Shown here: one piece after another, positions 1-9,100 of the stretch
Numbering within the stretch: the first letter of the stretch is position 1
Layout of the letters: each line of letters opens with the position of its first letter
DNA from: Alistipes sp.
GTDB taxonomy: Bacteria > Bacteroidota > Bacteroidia > Bacteroidales > Rikenellaceae
DNA: 64,000 bases
NCBI GenBank assembly: GCA_017937125.1
Contig: JAGBEH010000007.1
Coordinates: 186,001 to 250,000, forward strand
Reading direction: 5' to 3'
Program-made: the position numbers and the translations under genes
Notes under the pieces: model-generated
What the model saw: only the letters and a program-made list of their open reading frames with translations
Databases searched by the model: none
What the model was told of the DNA's origin: nothing

Positions 1-1838
1 AATAAAGCGTTTAACTTGTCGCACAGCTCGGCTGTGGTGAAGGGCTGACCCTCGCACTTGTCGATCTGTTCGAATACGAATTGCGGAAACTGCTGGCGCA
101 GATAGGCCGCGAACTGCCCCTCGTTCAGCTCGCATACCGCTATCCTGCGGAACCTGCCGAATATTTCGGCCGTATTCGTCGGGAGCGGGTTTATGTAGTT
201 GAACTGGGTGTGCGACACGCTTTTACCCTCGCTGCGCAACTTCTCTACGGCACTGCGCAGATGTCCGCGCGTACCTCCCCAGCCTACGACGAGCAGCTCT
301 CCTTCGATATCGCCGAAGACCTCTTGTCGGGGGATATATTCCGCAATCTTCGCCACTTTCGCCGCACGCATACGCACCATTCGGCTGTGGTTGTCGGGGT
401 CGTGTGAGATGCAGCCGCGCAGAGCGTGCTTCTCCAATCCTCCGATGCGGTGTTCCAACCCCTCCTTACCGGGGAAAGCCCAGCTGCGGGCCAACTTTTC
501 GTCGCGGGCATACGGCATAAATCCGCCTTCGGGCGCACTCTCCGCGACGGGCGGTACGATTGCGGGGTATTCGCTCATCGAGGGTATGCGCCACGCTTCC
601 GAGCCGTTGGCTATGAAACCGTCGGAGAGCAGTATGACGGGTGTCATATGCTCCATCGCAATCTTCGCCGCCGTAAAGGCATAGTGGAAACAGTCGCTCG
701 GCGACGATGCCGCCACTACCGCTGCGGGACACTCTCCGTTGCGGCCGTAGAGTGCCTGCATCAGGTCGCTCTGTTCGGTTTTCGTCGGCAGACCCGTCGA
801 TGGGCCTCCGCGCTGCACGTCTACCACGACCAACGGTAATTCCGCCATAACGGCCAGACCCAACGCTTCGCTTTTGAGCGACAGGCCGGGACCCGAAGTG
901 GTCGTTACCGCCAGATCGCCTGCGAATGCGGCGCCTATGGCCGTGCATATTCCCGCTATCTCGTCTTCGGCCTGCACTGTTTTGACTCCCAAATCCTTGC
1001 GCTTGGCCAGCTCTTCGAGAATCACCGTCGCGGGGGTTATGGGGTAGGAGCCGCAGAAGAGCGGGCGTCCGCTCTTCTCGCTCGCCGCGCAAAATCCCCA
1101 CGCCGTCGCCACGTTGCCGTTTATCGTGCGATACGTGCCCTTTTCGAGCGGGGCGGGGGCTACGGTGTATGTATTGGCGAACTGATGCGTGTTTGCCGCG
1201 TAGTTGTATCCCGCATCTATCGCCAGCGCATTGGCTTCGGCTATTGCGGGGTTCTTTTTCGCGAATTTGGATTGCAGATAGCTTTTCGCGTGGTCTTCGG
1301 GACGGTTGAAGAGGTAGAAGCAGATGCCCAGTGCGAACATATTCTTGCACTTGACTATGCTTTTGTTGTCCAACCCCGTCTGCGCGAGCGCATTGCGCGT
1401 CATCGTCGTTATGTCGGGAATTACGACATTGTACTCCTCCAGTCCGAGCTCGGCTATGGGGTCGAGCGTCTCGAAGCCTGCGCGTTTTACGTGCTCTTCG
1501 GTCAGGCTGTCGCCGTCGATTATCACCGTCGCGCCCTTCTTGAGCCACTTGCGGTTCGCCTTCAGTGCTGCGGGGTTCATAGCGACCAGAACGTCGCAGT
1601 AATCACCGGGGTTGTCGATTTTCCGTGCGCCGAAATGCACCTGAAAACCCGATACTCCCGCTACGGTTCCTTGCGGGGCGCGTATTTCGGCGGGATAGTC
1701 GGGGAAAGTGGATATGCCGTTTCCCATCAGCGCCGACGTATCGGAAAACAGGGTTCCCGTGAGCTGCATACCGTCGCCCGAGTCGCCCGAAAAACGGATG
1801 ACGACCTCCTGCGCTTCGCATAAGTTTTTGTTGTCCAT
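1..1838 (-). CDS. korA: 2-oxoglutarate (2-oxoacid):ferredoxin oxidoreductase subunit alpha, 3' end cut by window edge
   Basis: The frame opens at ATG 1838 (MDNKNLCEAQEVV) and stays open to base 1, giving about 612 residues, close to the usual 610-620 of the Bacteroidetes protein, so only the last few residues are missing. The N-terminal part is the gamma-type domain with the motif GDSGDGM (residues 18-24), fused to the alpha domain with YPITPAT near residue 263. The enzyme oxidatively decarboxylates 2-oxoglutarate or a related 2-oxoacid to the acyl-CoA and passes electrons to ferredoxin in the cytoplasm. Its thiamine-diphosphate beta subunit (korB) is not in the window and probably lies just past base 1. 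The exact 2-oxoacid cannot be told from this subunit alone. Confidence 0.93.
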   Translation of the reverse strand, partial: MDNKNLCEAQEVVIRFSGDSGDGMQLTGTLFSDTSALMGNGISTFPDYPAEIRAPQGTVAGVSGFQVHFGARKIDNPGDYCDVLVAMNPAALKANRKWLKKGATVIIDGDSLTEEHVKRAGFETLDPIAELGLEEYNVVIPDITTMTRNALAQTGLDNKSIVKCKNMFALGICFYLFNRPEDHAKSYLQSKFAKKNPAIAEANALAIDAGYNYAANTHQFANTYTVAPAPLEKGTYRTINGNVATAWGFCAASEKSGRPLFCGSYPITPATVILEELAKRKDLGVKTVQAEDEIAGICTAIGAAFAGDLAVTTTSGPGLSLKSEALGLAVMAELPLVVVDVQRGGPSTGLPTKTEQSDLMQALYGRNGECPAAVVAASSPSDCFHYAFTAAKIAMEHMTPVILLSDGFIANGSEAWRIPSMSEYPAIVPPVAESAPEGGFMPYARDEKLARSWAFPGKEGLEHRIGGLEKHALRGCISHDPDNHSRMVRMRAAKVAKIAEYIPRQEVFGDIEGELLVVGWGGTRGHLRSAVEKLRSEGKSVSHTQFNYINPLPTNTAEIFGRFRRIAVCELNEGQFAAYLRQQFPQFVFEQIDKCEGQPFTTAELCDKLNAL

Positions 1839-1871
1839 TATCTTTTTTAAGTAGGGTTTCGATTTCCAGCA

Positions 1872-1879
1872 CAAATATA
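1872..1879 (-). promoter_or_regulatory. Bacteroidetes -7 element for korA
   Basis: On the minus strand this reads TATATTTG, a perfect match to TAnnTTTG, with a start expected near 1865 and a leader of about 27 bases before the korA ATG. No clear -33 TTG is visible at the usual distance. Confidence 0.55.
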
Positions 1880-2031
1880 ACATTAAATTCCGTCGCAGGT
1901 ACCCGTAATACGAATATTTCGACGTTTCCGACTGTTTTGAGTTTGCAATATGATGATATTAAGGGCTTTGCGATAATGTTTTTCCTTCTTGGAAATCGGT
2001 GTCCGACTGCCGTACGACTTCCTGAAATCGA

Positions 2032-2069
2032 AACTCTCCCCATCGAAACTCGTTTCGGCGGGGAGAGTT
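2032..2069. repeat. Perfect nested hairpin downstream of the terminase gene
   Basis: AACTCTCCCC pairs perfectly with GGGGAGAGTT, and inside it CGAAAC pairs with GTTTCG, the two stems being separated by small two-base bulges. It lies 48 bases past the terminase stop. No U-tract follows on either strand, so it is not a standard intrinsic terminator, though it could still stop or protect the terL transcript. Confidence 0.5.
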
Positions 2070-2116
2070 CGTCCGATCGTATTTGTCGGGCAGCCGCTTT
2101 CGCCGCGCAAAGACCG

Positions 2117-3580
2117 TCAGAGAAATCGTATTCCCTTTATTTTCGTAGAGCTGCGGTCGGCTATCTCGTGCTCGACTATGCCCGTCAGTACGTCGGGCGC
2201 ATCGTGCCAGCGGTTGGCTCGGAATTCGCGTCTGTAAGTCGCCAGATGGGTGTGGAGGTTGCCCCAGCGTTGCCGCCAGTTGCGCGGAAACCGTATGTTG
2301 TGCAGCACTGTCGCAGAGTTGGAGAGGATGCGCGCCTCTTTGTTGCCGTGCTGGTGGAACCACTCGACGCGCACGTTCGGGGCGAGTTTCTGCACGGCAC
2401 GCGCGAAGCCGCGGCCTCCGTTGTTGCTCTCGACAAGCGCCGAGCGTGTCTGCGTCTCGCGCAGCATAGCTCCGACGAGCTCTTCGGTCACCTCCATCGG
2501 TTCGCGCGAGTAAACCGCATCCGTTATGTATATGATGCCGTCCGTGTCTACGGCATAACATATCGAGCACAGATGGTCGTCGCCCGTATCGGCCGTGTCG
2601 GTGTAATTCGCATATCTCACTATGTCGCGCGGCAGGGCGTCGTATTCGGCGAACCCGTCGCCGTAGAGCAGCCCTTCGCTCGACGACGGATTTCCCTGAT
2701 ACATACATTCGAAACGCACGGGGTCGAGCTGCCGCTTGGCCAACAGCAGATCGCGGCTCTGCTGCCCCTCCCAAAGGGCTTCGCCTCTTTTTCGCTGGTC
2801 TATGCCGCAGCTCGGCGAGACTTTGAGGGCTTCGAAATTCAGGTGCACCCACATATTGCCGTCTATGCCGTCCAGATCGCTCCACTCGCGCAGTTCGGCT
2901 ACGGGTTCGCGCCTGCACAGCTCGCCTATAAGGTCGTCTTCGTGCCAGCGCGTGAATACTATCAGTTCGCGCGAGGCGTTGTGCATACGGGTCTTTACGA
3001 CCGACGTGTACCACTCCCAGCAGTTCTCGCGCACTATCGGCGAGTTGGCCTCCATCGCGTCTTTGTAGAGGTCGTCGAGTATGAAGCAGTCTACGCGGTT
3101 GCCCGTCAGCGACCCTTCGCGACCTACCGACAACAACTCGCCGCGGTGCCCTATGATTTCGACCTCGTCGGCAGTGCGGATGTACTCGGGCGGCTTCGAA
3201 CCTTTTTTTATGGTCGTCTCGGGAAATATTTCGGCATACTCTTTCGACTCGATTATGCGCTGCACGCGGCGGTTGAAACGCGATGCGAGCGACGAGGAGT
3301 AAGAGGCGATGGCTATTCGTATGTCGGGCTCGAGCCCGAGCATATATGCGGGCAGCAGGGTAGTGGCGCCGACGCTTTTGCCGTGTTGCGGCGGCATCGT
3401 CACTATCAGCTTTCGGATGCGCCCGGCGGCGAATTCGCCTAATACTCTGTAATATGAAAGGTGGAACGGTTGTGGTTCGAGAAACGGATATACCCTTGTG
3501 GCGAAATCCGCAAAGGGCAAATCCGACCCTGCGGCATTATGCGCCGCAGGGATTTCGGTTTTGCTTTTGTTCGGGGACAT
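2117..3580 (-). CDS. Phage terminase large subunit (TerL), orphan
   Basis: A 487-residue DNA-packaging motor. The ATPase half has Walker A PPQHGKS (63-69), Walker B FILDD (166-170) and a TRWHEDD coupling-type motif (210-216). The nuclease half has an RNase H-like acidic set: Asp328 in YTDTADTGDD, Glu384 in VESNNGG and Asp460/Asp463 in HDAPDVL. All the residues expected for activity are present, so the gene does not look decayed. TerL normally cuts and pumps phage DNA into a prohead through a portal. No portal, capsid, tail, small terminase or integrase gene is present nearby. It lies 126 bases after the 95-residue gene on the same strand and probably shares its transcript. The family call is firm; the role without a phage around it is unknown. 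Confidence 0.93.
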   Translation of the reverse strand: MSPNKSKTEIPAAHNAAGSDLPFADFATRVYPFLEPQPFHLSYYRVLGEFAAGRIRKLIVTMPPQHGKSVGATTLLPAYMLGLEPDIRIAIASYSSSLASRFNRRVQRIIESKEYAEIFPETTIKKGSKPPEYIRTADEVEIIGHRGELLSVGREGSLTGNRVDCFILDDLYKDAMEANSPIVRENCWEWYTSVVKTRMHNASRELIVFTRWHEDDLIGELCRREPVAELREWSDLDGIDGNMWVHLNFEALKVSPSCGIDQRKRGEALWEGQQSRDLLLAKRQLDPVRFECMYQGNPSSSEGLLYGDGFAEYDALPRDIVRYANYTDTADTGDDHLCSICYAVDTDGIIYITDAVYSREPMEVTEELVGAMLRETQTRSALVESNNGGRGFARAVQKLAPNVRVEWFHQHGNKEARILSNSATVLHNIRFPRNWRQRWGNLHTHLATYRREFRANRWHDAPDVLTGIVEHEIADRSSTKIKGIRFL

Positions 3581-3706
3581 TGAGGATTGTCTTTTTGCAG
3601 GCCGTTTTCCGATACGAAAGATGTGTGACCTGCGGTTGGTGTGCGGCGGGCGGAGTATCGTCCGAAGGTGTGATTCCCGCCGCGAGGAGTGTGCGGCTAC
3701 GGCGCG

Positions 3707-3994
3707 TCAGGCGAACAGCTCTTTCAGTGCCGAAAACGAGAAGTCGTTGAGCATCTCGCCGTTTTCGTCCGACGTACGGAACTCCCACCAGACGGGGACG
3801 ATGTCGTCGATGACGGTTATCGCACCTTCGGGCATTTCGCGCCGCGAAGTATAGATTACGGCCGACAGCGTCAGGCGACACTCCGTATCTTCGAAAACGA
3901 AGTCGAGCGAACCCGAAAAATAGCTGCGACCGCCTATCGCATCGCGGAGACGCCGTGCCGTCTCCTCGTAAAGTTGAGAAGAAATGGAATACAT
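3707..3994 (-). CDS. Small conserved-looking hypothetical protein of the terminase island
   Basis: A 95-residue acidic protein beginning MYSISSQLYEETARRLRD. An N-terminal helix is followed by what looks like a mixed strand region (FVFEDTECRLTLSAVIY) and a C-terminal helix ending FSALKELFA. No signal peptide, membrane segment or known catalytic motif is visible, and I do not recognise the family. It starts 114 bases from the divergent S24 repressor gene and precedes terL on the same strand, so it is probably the first gene under repressor control. A small terminase or an anti-repressor are possible roles by position only. Confidence 0.7.
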   Translation of the reverse strand: MYSISSQLYEETARRLRDAIGGRSYFSGSLDFVFEDTECRLTLSAVIYTSRREMPEGAITVIDDIVPVWWEFRTSDENGEMLNDFSFSALKELFA

Positions 3995-4026
3995 TTTGTT
4001 AAATTGAAATAAATGTTTTAACTTTG
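3995..4026 (+). promoter_or_regulatory. Promoter for the S24 repressor gene
   Basis: A -33 TTTG (3995-3998) and a -7 TAACTTTG (4019-4026) are separated by 20 bases, a full match to the Bacteroidetes vegetative promoter. The start is expected near 4033. The palindromic arms GTTAAA and TTTAAC flank the spacer. Confidence 0.7.
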
Positions 4027-4031
4027 TGGTG

Positions 4032-4039
4032 CAAATATA
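4032..4039 (-). promoter_or_regulatory. Divergent -7 element for the 95-residue gene and terL
   Basis: The minus strand reads TATATTTG, with a start expected near 4025, about 30 bases before the ATG at 3994. It lies next to the opposing promoter's start site, so the two promoters should exclude each other. No convincing -33 element is visible. Confidence 0.55.
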
Positions 4040-4041
4040 AG

Positions 4042-4054
4042 TTCAATTTTTGAA
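4042..4054. promoter_or_regulatory. Candidate repressor operator palindrome
   Basis: TTCAATTTTTGAA has perfect five-base arms around TTT and sits just inside the repressor transcript, next to the minus-strand -7 element. A related half-site, TTCAAAAATTTAA, follows at 4071-4083. Position and symmetry suggest sites for the adjacent S24 repressor; binding is inferred. Confidence 0.4.
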
Positions 4055-4107
4055 AATCCTACTTGTTTGGTTCAAAAATTTAACATCAAATTTTCTGATA
4101 GAGGATT

Positions 4108-4779
4108 ATGGAAAGCAGGGTAAAATTGATACGGAAAGCGCTCGGAATGACGCAGGAGCAACTCTCTCAGCGACTTGGCATAGGAAAAGCGGCTCTTTCG
4201 ATGATCGAAACGGGAAAAGCTGGGCTGTCGAGCCGCAACAAGAATATTCTCGTTCAAGAATTGAACGTCAATCCCGAGTGGCTGGACGGTGCCGACGGCG
4301 AGATGTTCAATGCCGAACCCGACCTGACGGCGTTCCGCCTGCGAACCGACAACTCGCTGCCGATGCAGAGCGTGCCTTTGTACTCGATAGAGGGCACGGC
4401 GGGATTGGTGCCGCTGTTCGCCGACAGCAGGCAGATCAAGCCCGTGAATTTCATCCATATTCCCAATCTGCCCAAGTGCGACGGCGCGATATACGTGGTC
4501 GGCGACTCGATGTATCCTTTGCTGAAGAGCGGGGACATAGTGCTTTACAAGCAGTTGCGCGACCTGAACGACATATTTTGGGGCGATATGTATCTGCTTT
4601 CGATCGATATGGACGGCGAGGAGTACATAACGGTGAAGTACGTTCAGAAATCCGAAACGGAGGGGTGCGTCAAACTCGTGAGCCAGAATCCCCATCACGC
4701 CGACAAGGATGTGAAGATGGACCGCATACGTGCCATAGCGCTGGTAAAGGCCAGCATCCGTATGAACTCTATACGCTGA
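4108..4779 (+). CDS. Phage-type repressor: XRE helix-turn-helix plus S24 (LexA-like) peptidase
   Basis: A 223-residue regulator. Residues 1-60 form an XRE-type helix-turn-helix (LGMTQEQLSQRLGIGKAALS). The C-terminal half is a LexA/CI-like S24 autoprotease with catalytic Ser134 in VVGDSMYPLLKSGD and the partner Lys177 in ITVKYVQ. A likely self-cleavage site is Ala98-Gly99 in EGTAGLVP. Such proteins repress prophage promoters until RecA activated by DNA damage triggers self-cleavage. It is divergent from the 95-residue gene and terL and shares a compact promoter region with them, as in a lysogeny switch. It ends 183 bases before a strong terminator shared with tsaD. Confidence 0.92.
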   Translation: MESRVKLIRKALGMTQEQLSQRLGIGKAALSMIETGKAGLSSRNKNILVQELNVNPEWLDGADGEMFNAEPDLTAFRLRTDNSLPMQSVPLYSIEGTAGLVPLFADSRQIKPVNFIHIPNLPKCDGAIYVVGDSMYPLLKSGDIVLYKQLRDLNDIFWGDMYLLSIDMDGEEYITVKYVQKSETEGCVKLVSQNPHHADKDVKMDRIRAIALVKASIRMNSIR

Positions 4780-4962
4780 CGTCCCGCAGGGAGGGGTTTT
4801 GCGGTATGCGGAGGATTGTGCCCTGACATTCCGCAGGAACAACTTCCGCGGCTTGCGGTGAAAAATGTACGTATGCTCCGCGGATACGGTTTCCGCGGAC
4901 TGCGGCGGTCGGGTCGGATGATGCCGCCGATATTTTGCAGGAATATCCGCTGCCGTACGGGG

Positions 4963-5008
4963 CTGTCTTTTCTGTTTCGCGGCGGTCGCCGCGAAACAGA
5001 AAAGACAG
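4963..5008. terminator. Bidirectional terminator with a 22-bp perfect stem
   Basis: Bases 4963-4984 are the exact reverse complement of 4987-5008, with a two-base loop. A-rich and T-rich stem ends supply U-tracts in both directions. It separates the converging S24 repressor gene and tsaD. The rest of 4780-5033 holds repeated CCGCGG and TGCGG motifs and no credible gene. Confidence 0.75.
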
Positions 5009-5033
5009 TTTCCTCTCGACCTTCAGACTGTGC

Positions 5034-6077
5034 CTATCGGCATTCGGAAAAATCGTTCAGATCTTCTATGCGCGCTACGGGAGCAACCTCCAATGTCGCG
5101 AAATTGCCTTTCAGATAGCGGTAGTACCCCGCGAGGGCTATCATTGCGGCATTGTCGGTGGTGAATTTGAACTCGGGCAGGAATGTACGCCAACCGCGTT
5201 TCGCCCCTTCGGCCGTTATCCTTTCGCGCAGCCCCGAGTTGGCCGAGACGCCGCCTGCGATGGCTATATCCTTTATGCCGAATGCTTTGGATGCCTTTAT
5301 CAGTTTGTCGAGCAGAATATCGATGATCGTCTTTTGCAGCGAGGCGCACAGGTCGGCCCTGTTCTGCCCGATGAAATCGGGATTTTCCGCTATGCGGTCG
5401 CGCAACGTGTAGAGAAACGATGTTTTGAGGCCCGAGAACGAATATCCGAAATCGGCTACGTGAGGTTTGGCGAAGCGGAACGCATCGGGGTTCCCCTCGT
5501 GCGCCAGCTTGTCTATTACGGGGCCTCCCGGGTACGGCAGTCCCATCACTTTGGCACATTTATCGAATGCTTCACCCGCCGCATCGTCTATCGTCGAACC
5601 TACGATCTCCATATCGTACGGCGAGCTTACGCGTACGATTTGGGTATGCCCGCCGCTTACGAGCAGACACAGGAACGGGAACGAGGGGTGCGGCAGCTCT
5701 CTGTCGGGCAGGTCGATGAAGTGCGACAGAATATGCCCTTGCAGGTGATTGACCTCCACCATAGGGATGTTGCCCGCTATGGAGAGCCCTTTGGCGAACG
5801 ACACCCCCACGAGCAGCGAACCAAGCAGGCCGGGGCCTCTCGTAAAGGCTATCGCATCCACCTTGTCCGCGGTGATGCCCGCCTCCTTGAGGGCCGTATC
5901 CACTACGGGTATTATGTTCTGCTGGTGTGCGCGCGATGCGAGTTCGGGGATTACGCCCCCGTACTTTACGTGCACGGCCTGCGAGGCGATGACGTTCGAC
6001 AGCAGTGTCGTGTCGCGCAGCACGGCGGCCGATGTGTCGTCGCAGGACGATTCGATGCCCAGTATTGTAATATTCAT
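5034..6077 (-). CDS. tsaD: tRNA N6-adenosine threonylcarbamoyltransferase TsaD
   Basis: A 347-residue cytoplasmic protein of the Kae1/TsaD family, full length. The N-terminal GIESSCDDTSAA and the metal-binding His111 and His115 in NHLQGHI are present, with SGGHTQI and AGGVSANSGLR further on as the nucleotide-binding signatures of the ASKHA fold. It transfers the threonylcarbamoyl group to A37 of tRNAs reading ANN codons, together with TsaB and TsaE. tsaE is in this window at 19570-19986 but unlinked; tsaB is not seen. The gene is divergent from tamB and converges on the phage island's repressor gene. Confidence 0.97.
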   Translation of the reverse strand: MNITILGIESSCDDTSAAVLRDTTLLSNVIASQAVHVKYGGVIPELASRAHQQNIIPVVDTALKEAGITADKVDAIAFTRGPGLLGSLLVGVSFAKGLSIAGNIPMVEVNHLQGHILSHFIDLPDRELPHPSFPFLCLLVSGGHTQIVRVSSPYDMEIVGSTIDDAAGEAFDKCAKVMGLPYPGGPVIDKLAHEGNPDAFRFAKPHVADFGYSFSGLKTSFLYTLRDRIAENPDFIGQNRADLCASLQKTIIDILLDKLIKASKAFGIKDIAIAGGVSANSGLRERITAEGAKRGWRTFLPEFKFTTDNAAMIALAGYYRYLKGNFATLEVAPVARIEDLNDFSECR

Positions 6078-6130
6078 ATTCGGATGACGGGTTTTATGCC
6101 GTTTTGTTTAGTTTTTTAATGAATAATTCT

Positions 6131-6138
6131 TAACTTTG
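6131..6138 (+). promoter_or_regulatory. Bacteroidetes -7 element for the tamB operon
   Basis: TAACTTTG matches TAnnTTTG and would start a transcript near 6145, about 24 bases before the tamB GTG. The nearest TTTG (6103-6106) is 24 bases upstream, slightly too far, so the -33 element is weak. Confidence 0.55.
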
Positions 6139-6168
6139 TAAGTTATAAAATAACTTAAATACGGTTCT

Positions 6169-9100
6169 GTGCGCAAAGTTATAAAAATATCGGTAAAACT
6201 GTTATCGGCACTTGTCCTGTTGCTGATAATTTTACCCGTGTCGCTGTCGCTGGTGCTCGACATCCCCGCCGTGCAGAACTATATCGTCGATAAGGCCGCG
6301 AATTTCGCATCCGAAAGGCTCGAAGCCCGCGTCAGCATCGACAGGGTGAACATCGGATTGCTTAACAAGGTCAATGTTCGGGGTTTTTATGTCGAAGATT
6401 ACCAGCGCGATACGTTGCTTTATGTGGATGACTTGCGCGCCTACGTCACGGGATTCGGAATCTTCGGCGGCGGTCTGTCGTTCGGATACGGGGAGCTCGA
6501 CGGGGTCAAGCTGTTCCTTACCGAATCGCCCGACAGCATTATGAATATCAAGCAGATCGTGGACCGTATCAGCAAGAGGAAGGGCAACGGCAATTTCCGT
6601 ATGGTCATCCGCAAGGCCGATGTGACGAATATGGAGCTGCGCATCGAGCGGCTGGCGCATCGCAATCCCGAGTACGGTGTGGACTACGGGAATATGCGCC
6701 TTTACGATATGAACGGGCTGGTCGATGAACTGACCATTGCGGGCAGCTCGATTTCGGGCGACATCGAAAGTTTCTCGTTCAACGAGACAAGCGGTTTCGT
6801 CGCCGACGGGATTACGGGCGCATTTACGGTGGACCGCGGAGTAATAGAGTTGCGGGATGCCGAGATCGTTACCCCGCATTCCGACATAAGGCTCGGGTCG
6901 CTTGCCATTGCGGGCGGCGACTGGAGTGCGTATAAAGACTTCATCCACAATGTCCGTATGGACATAGTGACGCATAACAGCACCGTGTCAAGCGACGACG
7001 TCGGGTATTTCGCCCCGAAACTGCGTCATTGGAAGACGTCGGTGAGCGGTCTCGAAATGACGTTCTCGGGAACGGTGGCCGATTTCGACGCAACGATAGC
7101 CGACGCACGTATCGACGGGCACAGCGAACTGCGCGGCAGCGTCTCCGCCGTCGGATTGCCCGATTTCAGAAATGCCGATTTGGATCTGGATATCCGCCGC
7201 TTCGGTTCCGATGCCGCCGAAATCGAACGTCTTGCCGCCGATATCGCGGGCGTCGAGCTGCCGAACGGAGTGTCGAAGATATTGCACAGATCCTCGCCGT
7301 TGGCCCTGTCGGGCAGGTTCAGGGGGCGCACTTCATCGTTCCGCACATACGGAAAGCTGTTTACGGGAGCAGGCAACGCCGATTTCGAGGCCGTGATGCA
7401 TCCCGACGGCAGCGGGCGCAGCTCGGTCGGCGCCACTGTCTCTGCGGAGTCCGCGGATTTGGGCCGTATGCTCGGCAACGGCCGCTTAGGCACTACGGGC
7501 TTTACCGTTGTCGCCGACGGCTATGCGGGACGCGACGGCTACGGCATCGATGTCTCGGGCGAGATCTCTCGGTTCACGTTCAGCGACTATGTCTATGATT
7601 CGGTGAAGGTGAACGGCCGTATCGACGACGGGGTCGTCGAGGGGACGGTCGTCGCCCGCGACCGCAATCTCGATTTCGACCTGCGCGCCGTGCTCGGGCT
7701 TGCGAAGGAGGAGCCGTCTTACGACCTCGTTATGGAGCTTCACAAGGCCGACCTCGCGGCGCTGCATATAAATCGCCGCGATTCGGTGTCGGTAATTTCG
7801 GCCGATATCGGTTTGAGTGCCGTGGGGCGCATTCCCGACGACATAAACGGCGAATTGAGCGTAGCCGACTGCCGTTACCGCTACAACGACCGCGAAATCG
7901 TCACCGAGCATATGATCGTCAAGATGCAGAGCAATGAGGATATGCGCTCTTTGACGCTTGCATCCGACTTTGCGGATGCCGTTTTCGAAAGCCGCAACGG
8001 ATATAAGGACGTGTGGGCCTACGTGAAGACTATGGCCGGCAGGTATCTGCCGCTGCTCGACAGCGGCGGGAATGTCGCATCGAAACTGCGGCGCAACGAG
8101 GAGGGGCTCGACCACAGTTTTTCCCTGCTCTCCGTTACGACCAAGAATTTCAATCCCGTGGCGGATGCCTTGTCGAGCGGTTTGCAGATAGCCGACGGCT
8201 CGCGGGTGCAGATATTGCTCGATCCCGTCTGCGACCGCTTCCTGATGCGCGCCAACAGCGATTATGTCGAGCGCAACCGTCTTCTGGCCACCTCTATGAC
8301 GCTCAATGTGGCGAACCGTGCCGATTCGTTGGCCGTGAATTTCAAGGCGGGCGACCTGTATGTAGGTACGTTCCGACTTCCCGACCTTACGCTCTCGGGC
8401 GGGGCGGGCAAAAACCGCATCGACCTGTCGGGGCATTTCCGCGATACGGTTATGCTCTACGAGGGTGCCCTGAATCTCAATGCCACTCTGCGCAAAGACA
8501 GCGCGACCAATGCCCGCGGTGTGGATATCGGACTGGGCCCGTCGTGGTTCGGCCGCAAGAACGAACGTTGGGATATTTCAGTGGGGGGCATAGCCGCCGA
8601 CTCGTCGCGCATATCGATAGATGATTTCGCTATCCGCAATTCCCGTCAGGAACTGTTGATCGACGGCGTCGCCTCGGACAGCCGCGCCGATTCGCTGACG
8701 CTGAAACTGAATAATTTCGATCTGGCGCCGCTCGCGCAAGTGGTGAACCGTATGGGATACTCCGTCGAGGGGCGTACCAATGGCTTCGCGACCGTGAAGT
8801 CGGCATTGCGCGGCAGCGAGATAGCTGCCAATATCCGTCTGGACAGCATCGAGGTCAATACGATACCAGTGAAGTCGCTCGAATTCGATTCGAAGTGGGA
8901 TTTCGAACGCAACCGCGCCCGCTTCTCGGTCGCGACTATGGCCGAGCGCGACACTATTATCCGCGGGTTCTTCGCTCCGTCGAAAGTGCGTTATTACGCC
9001 AAGGCCGACATAGACAGTCTGGATATGGCATTGCTCGACCCGATGCTCAAGGGTGTCATATCGCATACCGGCGGTGTCGCGGCCGTGGACTTGACTTTCA

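Noticed and set aside
466-1548. 360-residue minus-strand frame inside korA
   Set aside because: The other minus-strand frame carries the KorA motifs and runs unbroken from 1838 to base 1; this frame is Arg-rich and has no motif.
1937-3442. 501-residue frame on the plus strand opposite terL
   Set aside because: It is antisense to a gene with intact terminase motifs and has no recognisable domain; it reflects the codon bias of the real gene.
1839-5033. Attachment-site repeats flanking the terminase island
   Set aside because: No direct repeat long enough to be an att site was seen at both ends; the ATCGAAACTC repeat near 2030-2051 is present on one side only.
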